Shown here in pieces: positions 8,381 through 18,827 of a DNA stretch of 64,000 bases. The position numbers and the translations under genes were made by a program. The stretch comes from Neoluteolibacter marinus (GTDB lineage Bacteria; Verrucomicrobiota; Verrucomicrobiia; Verrucomicrobiales; Akkermansiaceae). The stretch lies in the NCBI RefSeq assembly GCF_014904755.1, contig NZ_JACZFQ010000097.1, positions 124,001 to 188,000 on the forward strand, read 5' to 3'. Numbering within the stretch: the first letter of the stretch is position 1; every line of letters begins with the position of its first letter. The notes under the pieces are model-generated. The model had not been told where the DNA came from and ran no database searches. It saw nothing but the letters and a program-made list of their open reading frames with translations.

Positions 8381-10900
8381 TCACTTCAAGCTGCGGATGA
8401 AGAGCACGATGCTTTGCATCTCGGTCTCGCTCAGCACACCCGCGTAGCTCCCCATACCGAGGGCGTAGCCTTTGACGATCGCCTTGCCCGGTTCCATCAT
8501 CGACTCGATCAGGTAGGCGTCATCGGCCGTCCGTGGATCCCCTTCGGCAAAATGCCGCTCGGTTCTGTAGAGGCCTTTCCAGGTCGGCCCGCTGTGGCCC
8601 TCCTTGGCACCGTCGAGCGAATGGCAGGCAATGCAGCCGAATCGCGCCGACAATTCCCGGCCCTGCTCGAGGGTGGGAACGCCATTGCCCTGCGAGCCAT
8701 CGTGCACGGTGGCCAGACCTTCATCGAGAACCGGCGGTTCGAATCCCATGGCATCCCAATCCGCAGCCGGTGGATCGCCCACGGTAAAGAACACCGACTG
8801 GGAGGAGGAAGCCGTGCCCTTGATGTGGAAACGATGTGAAATCTCCAGCTGCATCGTCGGCTTGAGGCCGGGGATATGAATGAAAGCTCCCTTGCCGTCC
8901 TTCGATAGGAAGCAGCCGCCGGTCGCCAGCGGATCCACGCCCTGGCTGCCATCCCGCTTGAGTCGCGGCGAACCGTAACCGGAACTCCGGCGATACTGCC
9001 ATTCCTTCGCGGCCACCGCCTCCGCCGTCACCGACGCGGGATCCAACCCGGCGCCGAAGCGAAGGATCACCCCTTCCTTCACCACCGTCGCATCGACGGC
9101 CGTCGCCAGAGCATCGCCCGTCGGCCTCAACCTCGCCACGCCCTCCAGCGCGGGAGCCCGCGAATCATAGATGCGGAAGCCGGCCAGCCAGATCGATCCA
9201 TCGGCCGGATGAGTCCGCGCGTGGAGGATCGGCAGGCCCGTGTCGATCGATAGCGGGATCACCGCCCCCCCCGTCGACGGCCATTCGCCGCCCGGCCTCA
9301 CCAACAAGACCCTGCCGGTGCCGTAGGACAGGTCGAGCAGGCCGCCGTTCCAGTCCTTGAAGGCGGTGCCCCGCAACCACAATGGCGAGGCCGAGGAAGT
9401 GTCCTGGTCATGGGGAATCCAAACCGCAGGAGCCACCAGACCCGCCTCGCCATCGCTGCCGTATCCGAAATCCGCACCGGCCGTGACCGGGAAGATCCCG
9501 GACGAAGGCACCCAGTTTCCCTGCTGGTCCGACATCGCGATCCTGCCGCTCTTGCCGTCCCGGGCGAAGAAGGGCTCGCGGGCATGCGCGGCGACGACCT
9601 CAAGCTCCTTGCCGTCGGGGGAAATGGTCAGGATCGCCCCGCTGTGGGAATTGGCAGGGCGCTTGTTGTTGATCGAGCGCCCGTCGGTCGCGATACCGCC
9701 GATTGAGCACCAGGTCCGGCCCGTCTCGTCCACCTCCATGTCGAGCGGGTAGCCGCGGGTTCCCGCGGTCTGCATCACCAAGCTACTATGGTTTTCATAG
9801 AAGTCCGTCTCGCCGTCGCCATTGCGGTCGTGCAGGCGGACGATCCCGTTGCGGGTGAACACCTGCAGCACCCCGTTGACCTGCTCGATCGACAGCGGCT
9901 CGCAAAGTCCCGCCGCGATGCGCGTCCAGCGGCAACGCTTCCCCGCAAGATCGAGGCGCCACACATCACCGCCGAAAGTCACCAGCGCCGCGGTATTCGC
10001 AGCGAGGAAAACCATGTCCGCTGGCCGGACCCGTCGTTTCCACGGGTTGTCGAGCGGCAAGGCGACCCGGTCCATCGCCCACCCCGGCCCGGACCGCTCG
10101 TTGTCTTCGATCGCCGTATTGATGCCCCGCCGCCAGCGCGCCGGAGCGGCGCCGGGTGGCGCAGGGGTTTTGGCGGAGGAATCCCCACCGCCATAGGTCA
10201 GGCTCACCCGGCGCTCATTCTCCGAAGCCGCGAGCCGGGCGAACCGCAAGGCACCCTTGGTCTCGACTTTGAGCCCCGGATGGTTCTTCCCGACCTCAAC
10301 GAAGGACCCGGAGTCCGGAAGCAAAAACAGAAGTTCCGGTCCCGGCGCGACCGCGAGATTGCGGATCAGGTGCCCGCGATCAACGGCATACCACTCCCTG
10401 ATCTCCGTCTTCCCGCAACAATAGGACAAGACGCCCGTGTCACCTGCGGCGAGATACCCGAGGAATCGTCGCCCGCTGGCCTCCAGACCACCCCGCCCTG
10501 TATCCCCGCCGAAAGAAGGTCGCGGATCCGCCTCCAGGCCCTGCAAATCCGCCGCCACCCCCGGAAGCGGCGGGCATAGGACCGTCCCGCCGGCAGCAGG
10601 AGCTGGCAACTTGACGCCCCCTTTCTGCGTCGGCTTCTCCCAAGAGGCCTGAGCCATCAGCGCGAGTGACATGGGGGATTCACCCTTAGCAGGCTCGATC
10701 GCAATCACCGGACGCAGCAGGTCCTGGTCGAAGACGACCCATTTTCCGTCACCCACGTTCAACAGCAGCCCCCTCGCCACTTGGCCGCCAAGTCCGGCGT
10801 CCACCGGGCTACCATGCACCGGCACCGTCGGATCGAAAAACGGCGCCGCACGGGTGAGCTGCACCGTCACTGCCAGCACGAGAAGCGACAGGAATTTCAT
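8381..10900 (-). CDS. Secreted DUF6797-like protein with C-terminal cytochrome c domain
   Basis: 839 residues with signal peptide MKFLSLLVLAVTVQLTRA. The body (about 25-600) has propeller-like blocks such as RNGIVRLHDRNGDGETDFYE and DETGRTWCSIGG, followed by a beta-sandwich stretch and a class I cytochrome c at the C-terminus with heme motif CIACH at 756-760 and Met-rich downstream ligand candidates (SMMEPG, LGMGSYAG). It belongs to the large group of PVC secreted proteins that join a propeller to a c-type heme; the DUF6797 assignment is from memory of the family and tentative. Likely periplasmic electron-transfer enzyme of unknown substrate. It is divergent from the PI-PLC-like gene with 112 bases between starts. 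Confidence 0.8.
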   Translation of the reverse strand: MKFLSLLVLAVTVQLTRAAPFFDPTVPVHGSPVDAGLGGQVARGLLLNVGDGKWVVFDQDLLRPVIAIEPAKGESPMSLALMAQASWEKPTQKGGVKLPAPAAGGTVLCPPLPGVAADLQGLEADPRPSFGGDTGRGGLEASGRRFLGYLAAGDTGVLSYCCGKTEIREWYAVDRGHLIRNLAVAPGPELLFLLPDSGSFVEVGKNHPGLKVETKGALRFARLAASENERRVSLTYGGGDSSAKTPAPPGAAPARWRRGINTAIEDNERSGPGWAMDRVALPLDNPWKRRVRPADMVFLAANTAALVTFGGDVWRLDLAGKRCRWTRIAAGLCEPLSIEQVNGVLQVFTRNGIVRLHDRNGDGETDFYENHSSLVMQTAGTRGYPLDMEVDETGRTWCSIGGIATDGRSINNKRPANSHSGAILTISPDGKELEVVAAHAREPFFARDGKSGRIAMSDQQGNWVPSSGIFPVTAGADFGYGSDGEAGLVAPAVWIPHDQDTSSASPLWLRGTAFKDWNGGLLDLSYGTGRVLLVRPGGEWPSTGGAVIPLSIDTGLPILHARTHPADGSIWLAGFRIYDSRAPALEGVARLRPTGDALATAVDATVVKEGVILRFGAGLDPASVTAEAVAAKEWQYRRSSGYGSPRLKRDGSQGVDPLATGGCFLSKDGKGAFIHIPGLKPTMQLEISHRFHIKGTASSSQSVFFTVGDPPAADWDAMGFEPPVLDEGLATVHDGSQGNGVPTLEQGRELSARFGCIACHSLDGAKEGHSGPTWKGLYRTERHFAEGDPRTADDAYLIESMMEPGKAIVKGYALGMGSYAGVLSETEMQSIVLFIRSLK

Positions 10901-11012
10901 GGCGACAGGATGGAGACCTGAACCCGCACGGCAAGGCCAACTTTTGCATGCAAATTCTAAGCCCGAAACTTCGGGCTGGCTACTCTGGCAGCATCAACAG
11001 GAGAGTCGGGCC

Positions 11013-12074
11013 ATGAGATTTGGCCTCCTTGCAATCGTTCTGGGCTTCGCCGGCGGCCACGCTGCGGAGCTCAAGCTAAACCAGCTCCAGGCAATCGGGA
11101 GCCACAATTCCTACCACCTCGCCCCGCCACCCGCCCTCCTCGACCGCCTGGGGGCGATGAACCCGGACTGGGCCGAAGCCTGGGACTACAGCCATCCCCC
11201 GCTGGTCGAACAGCTCGACGCCGGCGTCCGCCAGTTCGAACTGGATATCTTTTCGGATGAGAAAGGCGGCCTCTTCGCCCAACCGCTTGGCCTTCGCCTG
11301 ATGAAGATCGCGGGAGCAACGACGCCACCCTTCGATCCAGAGGGTTTGCTGAAGAAGCCCGGCTTCAAGGTGCTCCACATTCCCGACGCCGACTATGGCA
11401 GCCAAGCCCCTACCCTGTCACTCGCGCTGTCGCAGATGCTCGCCTGGTCCGGGAAGCATCCCCGCCACCTGCCGGTGATGATCCTGCTCGAGTGCAAGGA
11501 CCAGCCGCAGCCGCCGCTTCCGACGAAACCGGAAAAGCTTACCCGCGAACGACTCCTGGCCCTGGAGAAAGAAGTTCTCTCCGTCATCCCCGCCGAACGC
11601 ATCCTGCGGCCCGACGATGTCCGCGGCAAACACCCGACCCTGCGCGAGGCGGTTCTCGGCGACGGCTGGCCCAGCATCGAATCCCTGCGCGGCAAGTTCC
11701 TCTTCGCCCTCGACAACACCGATGCCGTCCGCGACCGCTACCTTGAGGACAATCTAGCTTTGGAGGGCCGCCTGATCTTCGTCAGCGCGCCGGACGAACA
11801 GCATCCGGCCGCCGGCTGGTTCAAGTGCAACGATCCGGTCCGCGAGTTCGACCACATCCGCCAGCTGGTCGAGGCGGGATTCCTGGTCCGCACCCGATCC
11901 GACCAGCCCGGCTCGAAACCGCTTCAACAGACAAAGGCGATCGACAGCGGGGCCCAGTGGGTCAGTTCCGACCGCTTCGCCGCGGGGCACCCCCAGCGGG
12001 TGAGTCTTCCCGGCGGCCTGATGGTCCGCAGCAACCCCGCGAGCGGCGGCGACGGCCAGGCCATCGAACCATGA
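11013..12074 (+). CDS. Ca2+-dependent phosphoinositide phospholipase C-like secreted protein
   Basis: 353 residues from ATG 11013, preceded seven bases earlier by AGGAGAG, one of the few clear ribosome-binding sites in the window. A signal peptide (MRFGLLAIVLGFAGGHA) precedes the family hallmark AIGSHNSYH (residues 27-35, catalytic His 31), followed by an LDAGVRQFELDIF block that in PI-PLC-like TIM barrels supplies a Ca2+ ligand (E/D), HIPDAD (second His) and PVMILLECKD. It matches the Ca2+-dependent PI-PLC (PI-PLC-C1, Pfam PF16670) group found in bacteria and fungi. Substrate in this organism is unknown; an exported phosphodiesterase role is the safe reading. It ends against a terminator shared with ahcY. 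Confidence 0.82.
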   Translation: MRFGLLAIVLGFAGGHAAELKLNQLQAIGSHNSYHLAPPPALLDRLGAMNPDWAEAWDYSHPPLVEQLDAGVRQFELDIFSDEKGGLFAQPLGLRLMKIAGATTPPFDPEGLLKKPGFKVLHIPDADYGSQAPTLSLALSQMLAWSGKHPRHLPVMILLECKDQPQPPLPTKPEKLTRERLLALEKEVLSVIPAERILRPDDVRGKHPTLREAVLGDGWPSIESLRGKFLFALDNTDAVRDRYLEDNLALEGRLIFVSAPDEQHPAAGWFKCNDPVREFDHIRQLVEAGFLVRTRSDQPGSKPLQQTKAIDSGAQWVSSDRFAAGHPQRVSLPGGLMVRSNPASGGDGQAIEP

Positions 12075-12104
12075 AAAAAGCCCCGCCGGCGGACCGGCGG
12101 GGCT
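12074..12104 (-). terminator. Intrinsic terminator of metK-ahcY
   Basis: Perfect 11-bp stem AGCCCCGCCGG / CCGGCGGGGCT (12079-12089 with 12094-12104) around a CGGA loop. On the minus strand the stem is followed by six T residues (A-run 12074-12079 on plus), so it terminates the ahcY transcript. On the plus strand it is a bare hairpin just after the PI-PLC-like stop. Confidence 0.9.
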
Positions 12105-12122
12105 GATTTCAAATGGAACGCT

Positions 12123-13553
12123 TCAGTAGCGGTAGTGCTCGGGCTTGAATGGCCCTTCCACCGGCACGCCGATGTAGTCGGCTTGCTCCTGGGTCAGCTT
12201 GGTCAGCTTCGCACCGATCTTCTCGAGGTGCAGGCGGGCCACTTCCTCGTCGAGGTGCTTCGGCAGCACCTTCACTTCGCCGGCCTTGTAGCTGTCCTTG
12301 TTCTTCCAGAGGTCGATCTGGGCGAGCGTCTGGTTGGTGAAGCTGTTGGACATCACGAAGCTCGGGTGGCCGGTGGCGCAGCCGAGGTTCACCAGGCGGC
12401 CTTCGGCCAGCATGTAGAGGCTGTTGCCGGTCGGGAACGTGTATTTGTCGACCTGCGGCTTGATGTTGGTCTTCACGACGCCGGAGGCCTTGTCGAGCTT
12501 GTCGATCTGGATCTCGTTGTCGAAGTGGCCGATGTTACAAACGATGGCCTGGTCCTTCATCTTCTCCATGTGCTCGAGGCGGATGATGTCCTTGTTGCCG
12601 GTGGTGGTGACGTAGATGTCGCCCCAGCCGAGGGTGTCCTCGATCGGCAGCACGCGGAAGCCTTCCATCGCCGCCTGCAGCGCGCAGATCGGGTCGACCT
12701 CGGTGACCACGACCTGGGCACCCTGGCCGCGCAGCGCCTGGGCGCAGCCCTTGCCGACGTCGCCGTAGCCGCAGACCACGCCGACCTTGCCGGAGATCAT
12801 CACGTCGGTGGCACGCTTGATGCCGTCGACCAGCGACTCGCGGCAGCCGTAGAGGTTGTCGAACTTCGACTTGGTGACCGAGTCGTTCACGTTGATGGCG
12901 GGAACCAGCAGCGTGCCGGCCTTGGCCATCTGATAGAGACGGTGGACACCGGTGGTGGTCTCTTCCGAGACACCCTTCCAGTCCTTGACGATCTTGGCGA
13001 AGATGCCGGGCTGCTCCTTGCCGATCTTCTTGAGGAGGTCCTTGATGACCTGCTCTTCCTGGCTGCCGGCCGGGCCGTTGACCCAGTCGGAACCGTTCTC
13101 CATCTCGTAGCCCTTGTGAATCAGCAGGGTCGCGTCACCACCGTCGTCGACGATCAGTTCCGGACCGAGGCCCTGCGGGTTGACCAGCGCCTGCCAGGTG
13201 CACCACCAGTATTCCTCGAGGGTCTCACCCTTCCAGGCGAAGACCGGCACGCCGGCGGCGGCGATCGCGGCGGCGGCGTGGTCCTGGGTCGAGAAGATGT
13301 TGCAGGACACCCAGCGCACCTCGGCGCCAAGGTCGACCAGCGTCTCGATCAGCACGGCGGTCTGGATGGTCATGTGCAGCGAGCCCATGATGCGGACTCC
13401 CTGGAGCGGCTTCTCCGGGCCATACTTGGCGCGGGTCGCCATCAGGCCGGGCATCTCGTGCTCGGCGATCTCGATTTCCTTGCGTCCGAAATCGGCGAGG
13501 CCGATGTCGCGGACCTTGTAATCCTGGGTGAGCGGTTCTGCTACGGTGGACAT
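12123..13553 (-). CDS. ahcY: Adenosylhomocysteinase (S-adenosylhomocysteine hydrolase)
   Basis: 476 residues, full length for the bacterial long form. It hydrolyses S-adenosylhomocysteine to adenosine and homocysteine in the cytoplasm, removing the product inhibitor of methyltransferases. Visible hallmarks: [15 protein letters not shown] near the N-terminus, the NAD-binding [20 protein letters not shown] block, [12 protein letters not shown], and the C-terminal KPEHYRY signature with its catalytic Lys-Tyr end. It begins 33 bases after metK on the same strand, forming a two-gene SAM cycle operon. Probably controlled by the SahR-like regulator encoded upstream and divergent. Confidence 0.98.
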   Translation of the reverse strand: MSTVAEPLTQDYKVRDIGLADFGRKEIEIAEHEMPGLMATRAKYGPEKPLQGVRIMGSLHMTIQTAVLIETLVDLGAEVRWVSCNIFSTQDHAAAAIAAAGVPVFAWKGETLEEYWWCTWQALVNPQGLGPELIVDDGGDATLLIHKGYEMENGSDWVNGPAGSQEEQVIKDLLKKIGKEQPGIFAKIVKDWKGVSEETTTGVHRLYQMAKAGTLLVPAINVNDSVTKSKFDNLYGCRESLVDGIKRATDVMISGKVGVVCGYGDVGKGCAQALRGQGAQVVVTEVDPICALQAAMEGFRVLPIEDTLGWGDIYVTTTGNKDIIRLEHMEKMKDQAIVCNIGHFDNEIQIDKLDKASGVVKTNIKPQVDKYTFPTGNSLYMLAEGRLVNLGCATGHPSFVMSNSFTNQTLAQIDLWKNKDSYKAGEVKVLPKHLDEEVARLHLEKIGAKLTKLTQEQADYIGVPVEGPFKPEHYRY

Positions 13554-13586
13554 GGTAATTCTCTGGTGTGGAGTTGAAGTTCGGGA

Positions 13587-14756
13587 TTACTTTGCGGCCT
13601 TGGCGAGAGCGGCGGCCTTGTCGGTCTTTTCCCAAGGGAGATCGCAGTCTTCCTTGCCGAAGTGGCCGTAGTTGGTGGAGGCGGAGTAGATCGGGCGGAG
13701 CAGGTTGAGCTGCTTGACGATGTCGGCCGGCTTGAAGGAAAAGACCTTCTTCACTGCGGCGAGAATCTTTTCGTCCGAGGTGGTGCCGGTGCCGAAGGTG
13801 TCGACGTGGATGCTGACCGGCAGCGGGTGGCCGATCGCGTAGGCGAACTGGATCTCCACCTTCTTGGCGAGGCCGGCGGCGACGATGTTCTTGGCAACCC
13901 AGCGGCCCATGTAGGCGGCCGAGCGGTCGACCTTCGACGGGTCCTTGCCGGAGAAGGCACCACCCCCATGGCGGCCCATGCCACCGTAGGTGTCGACGAT
14001 GATCTTGCGGCCGGTGAGGCCGGAGTCACCCTGCGGGCCGCCGATCACGAAGTTGCCGGTCGGGTTGATCAGGAATTCGGTGTCGGTTGTCAGCATGCGC
14101 TTGGGGATCACCTTCTTGATGACCTTCTCGATGCAGAACTTCTCGATGTCCGCGTGCTTGGTGCCGGCGGCGTGCTGGGTCGAGATCACCACGTTGACCA
14201 CACGGGTCGGCTTGCCATCGACATACTCGACGGACACCTGGGTCTTGGCATCCGGACGCAGCCACTTGACCTTGCCGGACTTGCGGATGCGGGTCAGCTC
14301 GCGGCCGAGGCGGTGGGCATACATGACCGGCGCGGGCATCAGCTCGCGGGTCTCGTCGCAGGCGTAGCCGAACATGATGCCCTGGTCGCCCGCGCCCTGC
14401 TCGGCGGTCCTCTTGCCGACGGCCTTCTTGGCATCGACGCCCTGGGCGATGTCCGGCGACTGACCGGTAAGGTAGTTGTTGATGAAGACGGTGTCGGCGT
14501 GGAACACGTCGTCGTTGTTGATGTAGCCGATGCCGCGGATGGCCTCGCGGATGACTTCCTCGTAGTTGACCTTGGCCTTGGTGGTGATCTCGCCGCCAAC
14601 GACGACGATGTTCGACTTCACGAAGGTTTCGCAAGCCACCCGGCTGTTCGGGTCCTGCGCGAGGCAGGCGTCGAGGATCGCGTCGGAGATGGTGTCGCAG
14701 ACCTTGTCGGGATGGCCTTCACCGACGGACTCGGAAGAGAAAATGTAGGAACTCAT
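13587..14756 (-). CDS. metK: S-adenosylmethionine synthetase
   Basis: 389 residues starting at ATG 14756 ([18 protein letters not shown]), which aligns with the universal MetK N-terminus; the frame is open further upstream but that part is not conserved. It makes SAM from methionine and ATP. Motifs seen: GHPDK near residue 15, [12 protein letters not shown] (substrate/metal loop), [19 protein letters not shown] (P-loop-like phosphate binding) and the [11 protein letters not shown]-terminus. It leads the metK-ahcY operon and is divergent from an ArsR-methyltransferase regulator across 56 bases. Confidence 0.98.
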   Translation of the reverse strand: MSSYIFSSESVGEGHPDKVCDTISDAILDACLAQDPNSRVACETFVKSNIVVVGGEITTKAKVNYEEVIREAIRGIGYINNDDVFHADTVFINNYLTGQSPDIAQGVDAKKAVGKRTAEQGAGDQGIMFGYACDETRELMPAPVMYAHRLGRELTRIRKSGKVKWLRPDAKTQVSVEYVDGKPTRVVNVVISTQHAAGTKHADIEKFCIEKVIKKVIPKRMLTTDTEFLINPTGNFVIGGPQGDSGLTGRKIIVDTYGGMGRHGGGAFSGKDPSKVDRSAAYMGRWVAKNIVAAGLAKKVEIQFAYAIGHPLPVSIHVDTFGTGTTSDEKILAAVKKVFSFKPADIVKQLNLLRPIYSASTNYGHFGKEDCDLPWEKTDKAAALAKAAK

Positions 14757-14771
14757 GGGCGTTTCGTTTTT

Positions 14772-14793
14772 CGCATCGTCAAATCGCGATGCG
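14772..14793. promoter_or_regulatory. Palindromic candidate operator between metK and the ArsR-type regulator
   Basis: Arms CGCATCG (14772-14778) and CGATGCG (14787-14793) are perfect inverted repeats separated by eight bases; inside lies the perfect 8-base palindrome ATCGCGAT (14783-14790). It sits in the middle of the 56-base divergent intergenic region, where a repressor of both genes would bind. ArsR-family regulators bind such short imperfect palindromes; binding here is inferred. Confidence 0.5.
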
Positions 14794-14812
14794 TTGATGT
14801 ATCCACCTGGCC

Positions 14813-15727
14813 ATGCCGTCAATGCTGAAATCCCTGAAGCTTCTGGCCGACCCGACGCGACTGCGGATCCTTCACCTGCTCGACCGCGAGGAGCTGAGCG
14901 TCGCCGACCTCCAGGATTTGCTGGGCATGGGACAGAGCCGCATTTCGACCCAGCTGTCCCAGCTCAAGACAGGCGGATTGGTCGGCGATGAGCGCAGCGG
15001 CAAGAACAACATCTACCGCTCGAACATGACGCCCGAGGTCGCCGGACTCGCCCGCCACGCGGCCTCCGAGCTGCCGGAGTCGGCCAAGGATCTCACGGCC
15101 CTCCGCCACCTCGTCCGCAAGCGCCAGGACCGGGCGCGCCGCTACTTCGACCAGCTGGCCGGCCGATTCGGCCGCGACTACGTGCCGGGACGGTCGTGGA
15201 AGGGCCTCGCCGAAGCCCTGCTCAAGGTCATGGCCGGGGGGATCGTGGCCGACCTGGGTGCCGGCGAGGGCACGCTTTCCCAGCTCCTTGCCCAGCGCGC
15301 GGAGAAGGTGATCGCGATCGACCTATCGGAGAAGATGGTGGAATTCGCCACCGCCCTGGCCGCGGAACACGGCATCGGAAACATCGAATTCCGGGTCGGC
15401 GACATCGAAGCCCCGCCCTTGGACCCTGCATCCCTCGACCTCGCGGTGTTCAGCCAGGCGCTGCACCACGCCGCCCATCCCCAGAAAGCCATCGACTCCG
15501 CCTACCGCGCCCTGAAGCCCGGGGGGCGGGTCGTGGTGCTCGACCTACTGACGCACAGTTTCGAGCAGGCCAAGGAACTCTACGCCGACACCTGGCTTGG
15601 CTTCGGCGAGGGCGAGGTTTCCGCCATGCTGGAAAAGGCGGGCTTCACCGAAATCGAGACCGCGGTGGTGGATCGGGAGGCGGAATCGCCGAATTTCCAG
15701 ACCCTGCTCGCGGTGGCCCGCAAGTGA
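14813..15727 (+). CDS. ArsR-family regulator fused to SAM-dependent methyltransferase domain (SahR-like)
   Basis: 304 residues. An ArsR winged helix occupies about residues 3-95 ([13 protein letters not shown], then recognition helix [11 protein letters not shown]). A class I methyltransferase follows from about 105, with motif [11 protein letters not shown] (145-154), acidic [10 protein letters not shown], and an [11 protein letters not shown] motif IV-like segment. It lacks the cysteine metal site of ArsR/SmtB (no ELCVCDL). SahR, a known ArsR-family repressor of SAM cycle genes (metK, ahcY, metE/H, metF) that senses S-adenosylhomocysteine, was described in Proteobacteria; the position here, divergent from metK-ahcY, makes the same role likely. 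ATG 14813 is taken as start; ATG 14822 is an alternative. The methyltransferase fold may act as a SAH/SAM sensor or still be an enzyme. Confidence 0.85.
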   Translation: MPSMLKSLKLLADPTRLRILHLLDREELSVADLQDLLGMGQSRISTQLSQLKTGGLVGDERSGKNNIYRSNMTPEVAGLARHAASELPESAKDLTALRHLVRKRQDRARRYFDQLAGRFGRDYVPGRSWKGLAEALLKVMAGGIVADLGAGEGTLSQLLAQRAEKVIAIDLSEKMVEFATALAAEHGIGNIEFRVGDIEAPPLDPASLDLAVFSQALHHAAHPQKAIDSAYRALKPGGRVVVLDLLTHSFEQAKELYADTWLGFGEGEVSAMLEKAGFTEIETAVVDREAESPNFQTLLAVARK

Positions 15728-15735
15728 TTTGCCGC

Positions 15736-15749
15736 AAGCCGTCGCCGGC

Positions 15750-15758
<9 letters not shown>
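15736..15758. terminator. Weak hairpin between convergent genes
   Basis: AAGCCGT (15736-15742) pairs with ACGGCTT (15752-15758) around a nine-base loop, between the stop of the SahR-like gene and the stop of the kinase gene, which it overlaps. There is no T-run, so termination is uncertain. Confidence 0.3.
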
Positions 15759-17977
<2,219 letters not shown>

Positions 17978-17981
<4 letters not shown>

Positions 17982-18532
17982 GATCCTTGCCCGGGCTTGC
18001 TCCCCGTGTGCTCGGCGATCAGCTGGTAAAGCCTCGCCTTCGCATACATCCACTGCCGCTCGACGCTGCGCACCGCCATGTTCTCGATGCGTGCGATCTC
18101 CGCGGTACTAAGTCCCCCGTAGAACTTCAGGAGCACGATCCGCGCGGCTTCCGGGCACTTTCGTTCAAGGACGCGCAGACACTCGTGGATCATCAGGATG
18201 TGATCGTCGTTCTCTCGCCAGTTTTCCTCCGACCATCCGGCCGTCGCGGGAGGCGTGCGCTTTGCCGCCAGCTTCGACCGGGCACGATCCACCAGAATGC
18301 GGCGCATCGCCTGTGAGGCCGCGCCGAAAAAGTGACCGTCGCTGCGCCACGCCCCGTCGCCGTCGATGCCCACGCGCATCCACGCCTCGTGGACCAGGGC
18401 GGTGGGCTGCAAGGTCGGGCTCGGCCCCCACTCCCGGGTCAAAAGCTGCGAGGCCAACCGGCGGAGCTCCTCATACATCTTCGGCAGAAGCTGCTCCGAG
18501 CTGAACATCAGGCTGGTCGCGGGATCTTCCAT
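17978..18532 (-). CDS. ECF-type RNA polymerase sigma factor (TIGR02999-like)
   Basis: 184 residues from ATG 18532; the open frame continues upstream but only this start gives the family N-terminus (MYEELRRLASQLLTRE, then TLQPTALVHEAW). Region 2 spans about 25-100 and region 4 about 125-175 (LERKCPEAARIVLLKFYGG, then SVERQWMYAKARLY). This sub-family is common in Planctomycetes, Acidobacteria and Verrucomicrobia and usually neighbours protein kinases rather than classic anti-sigma factors. It overlaps the kinase gene by four bases and is divergent, across 295 bases, from a secreted LamG protein that is a candidate target. Confidence 0.92.
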
Positions 18533-18827
18533 CGAAACGCCGGAGCGAAAACCGGCCTGCACGCTACCGGGAAGGATTTTCCGCGTCAAGGAACCCGCCG
18601 ATACCCGCTGGAAGCGGTCGTTTTCCCGCCAGGGCCAAACTGACTTTCCACCGCGAAATCCTGTCGCCCGACATTTTTTTGGCGGTTTCGCCGGACGGGC
18701 TGCGCACTGCGAAACGAACCCTCGGGATGCCCGTCCACCGGCATCGCGGAACCCAAGCGTCTCCCAGTGAACCCCTGGAGCACCGTGCCCGACGGAACCC
18801 ATCCGAAAAAAATTGAAGACACGTCCC

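Noticed and set aside
14757-14812. SAM-type riboswitch upstream of metK
   Set aside because: Only 56 bases separate the divergent starts, which is too short for a riboswitch; the palindrome there fits protein binding better.
12135-14828. Two open frames (480 and 388 codons) on the plus strand opposite ahcY and metK
   Set aside because: Both are shadows of strongly conserved enzymes; their translations carry no recognisable domain.
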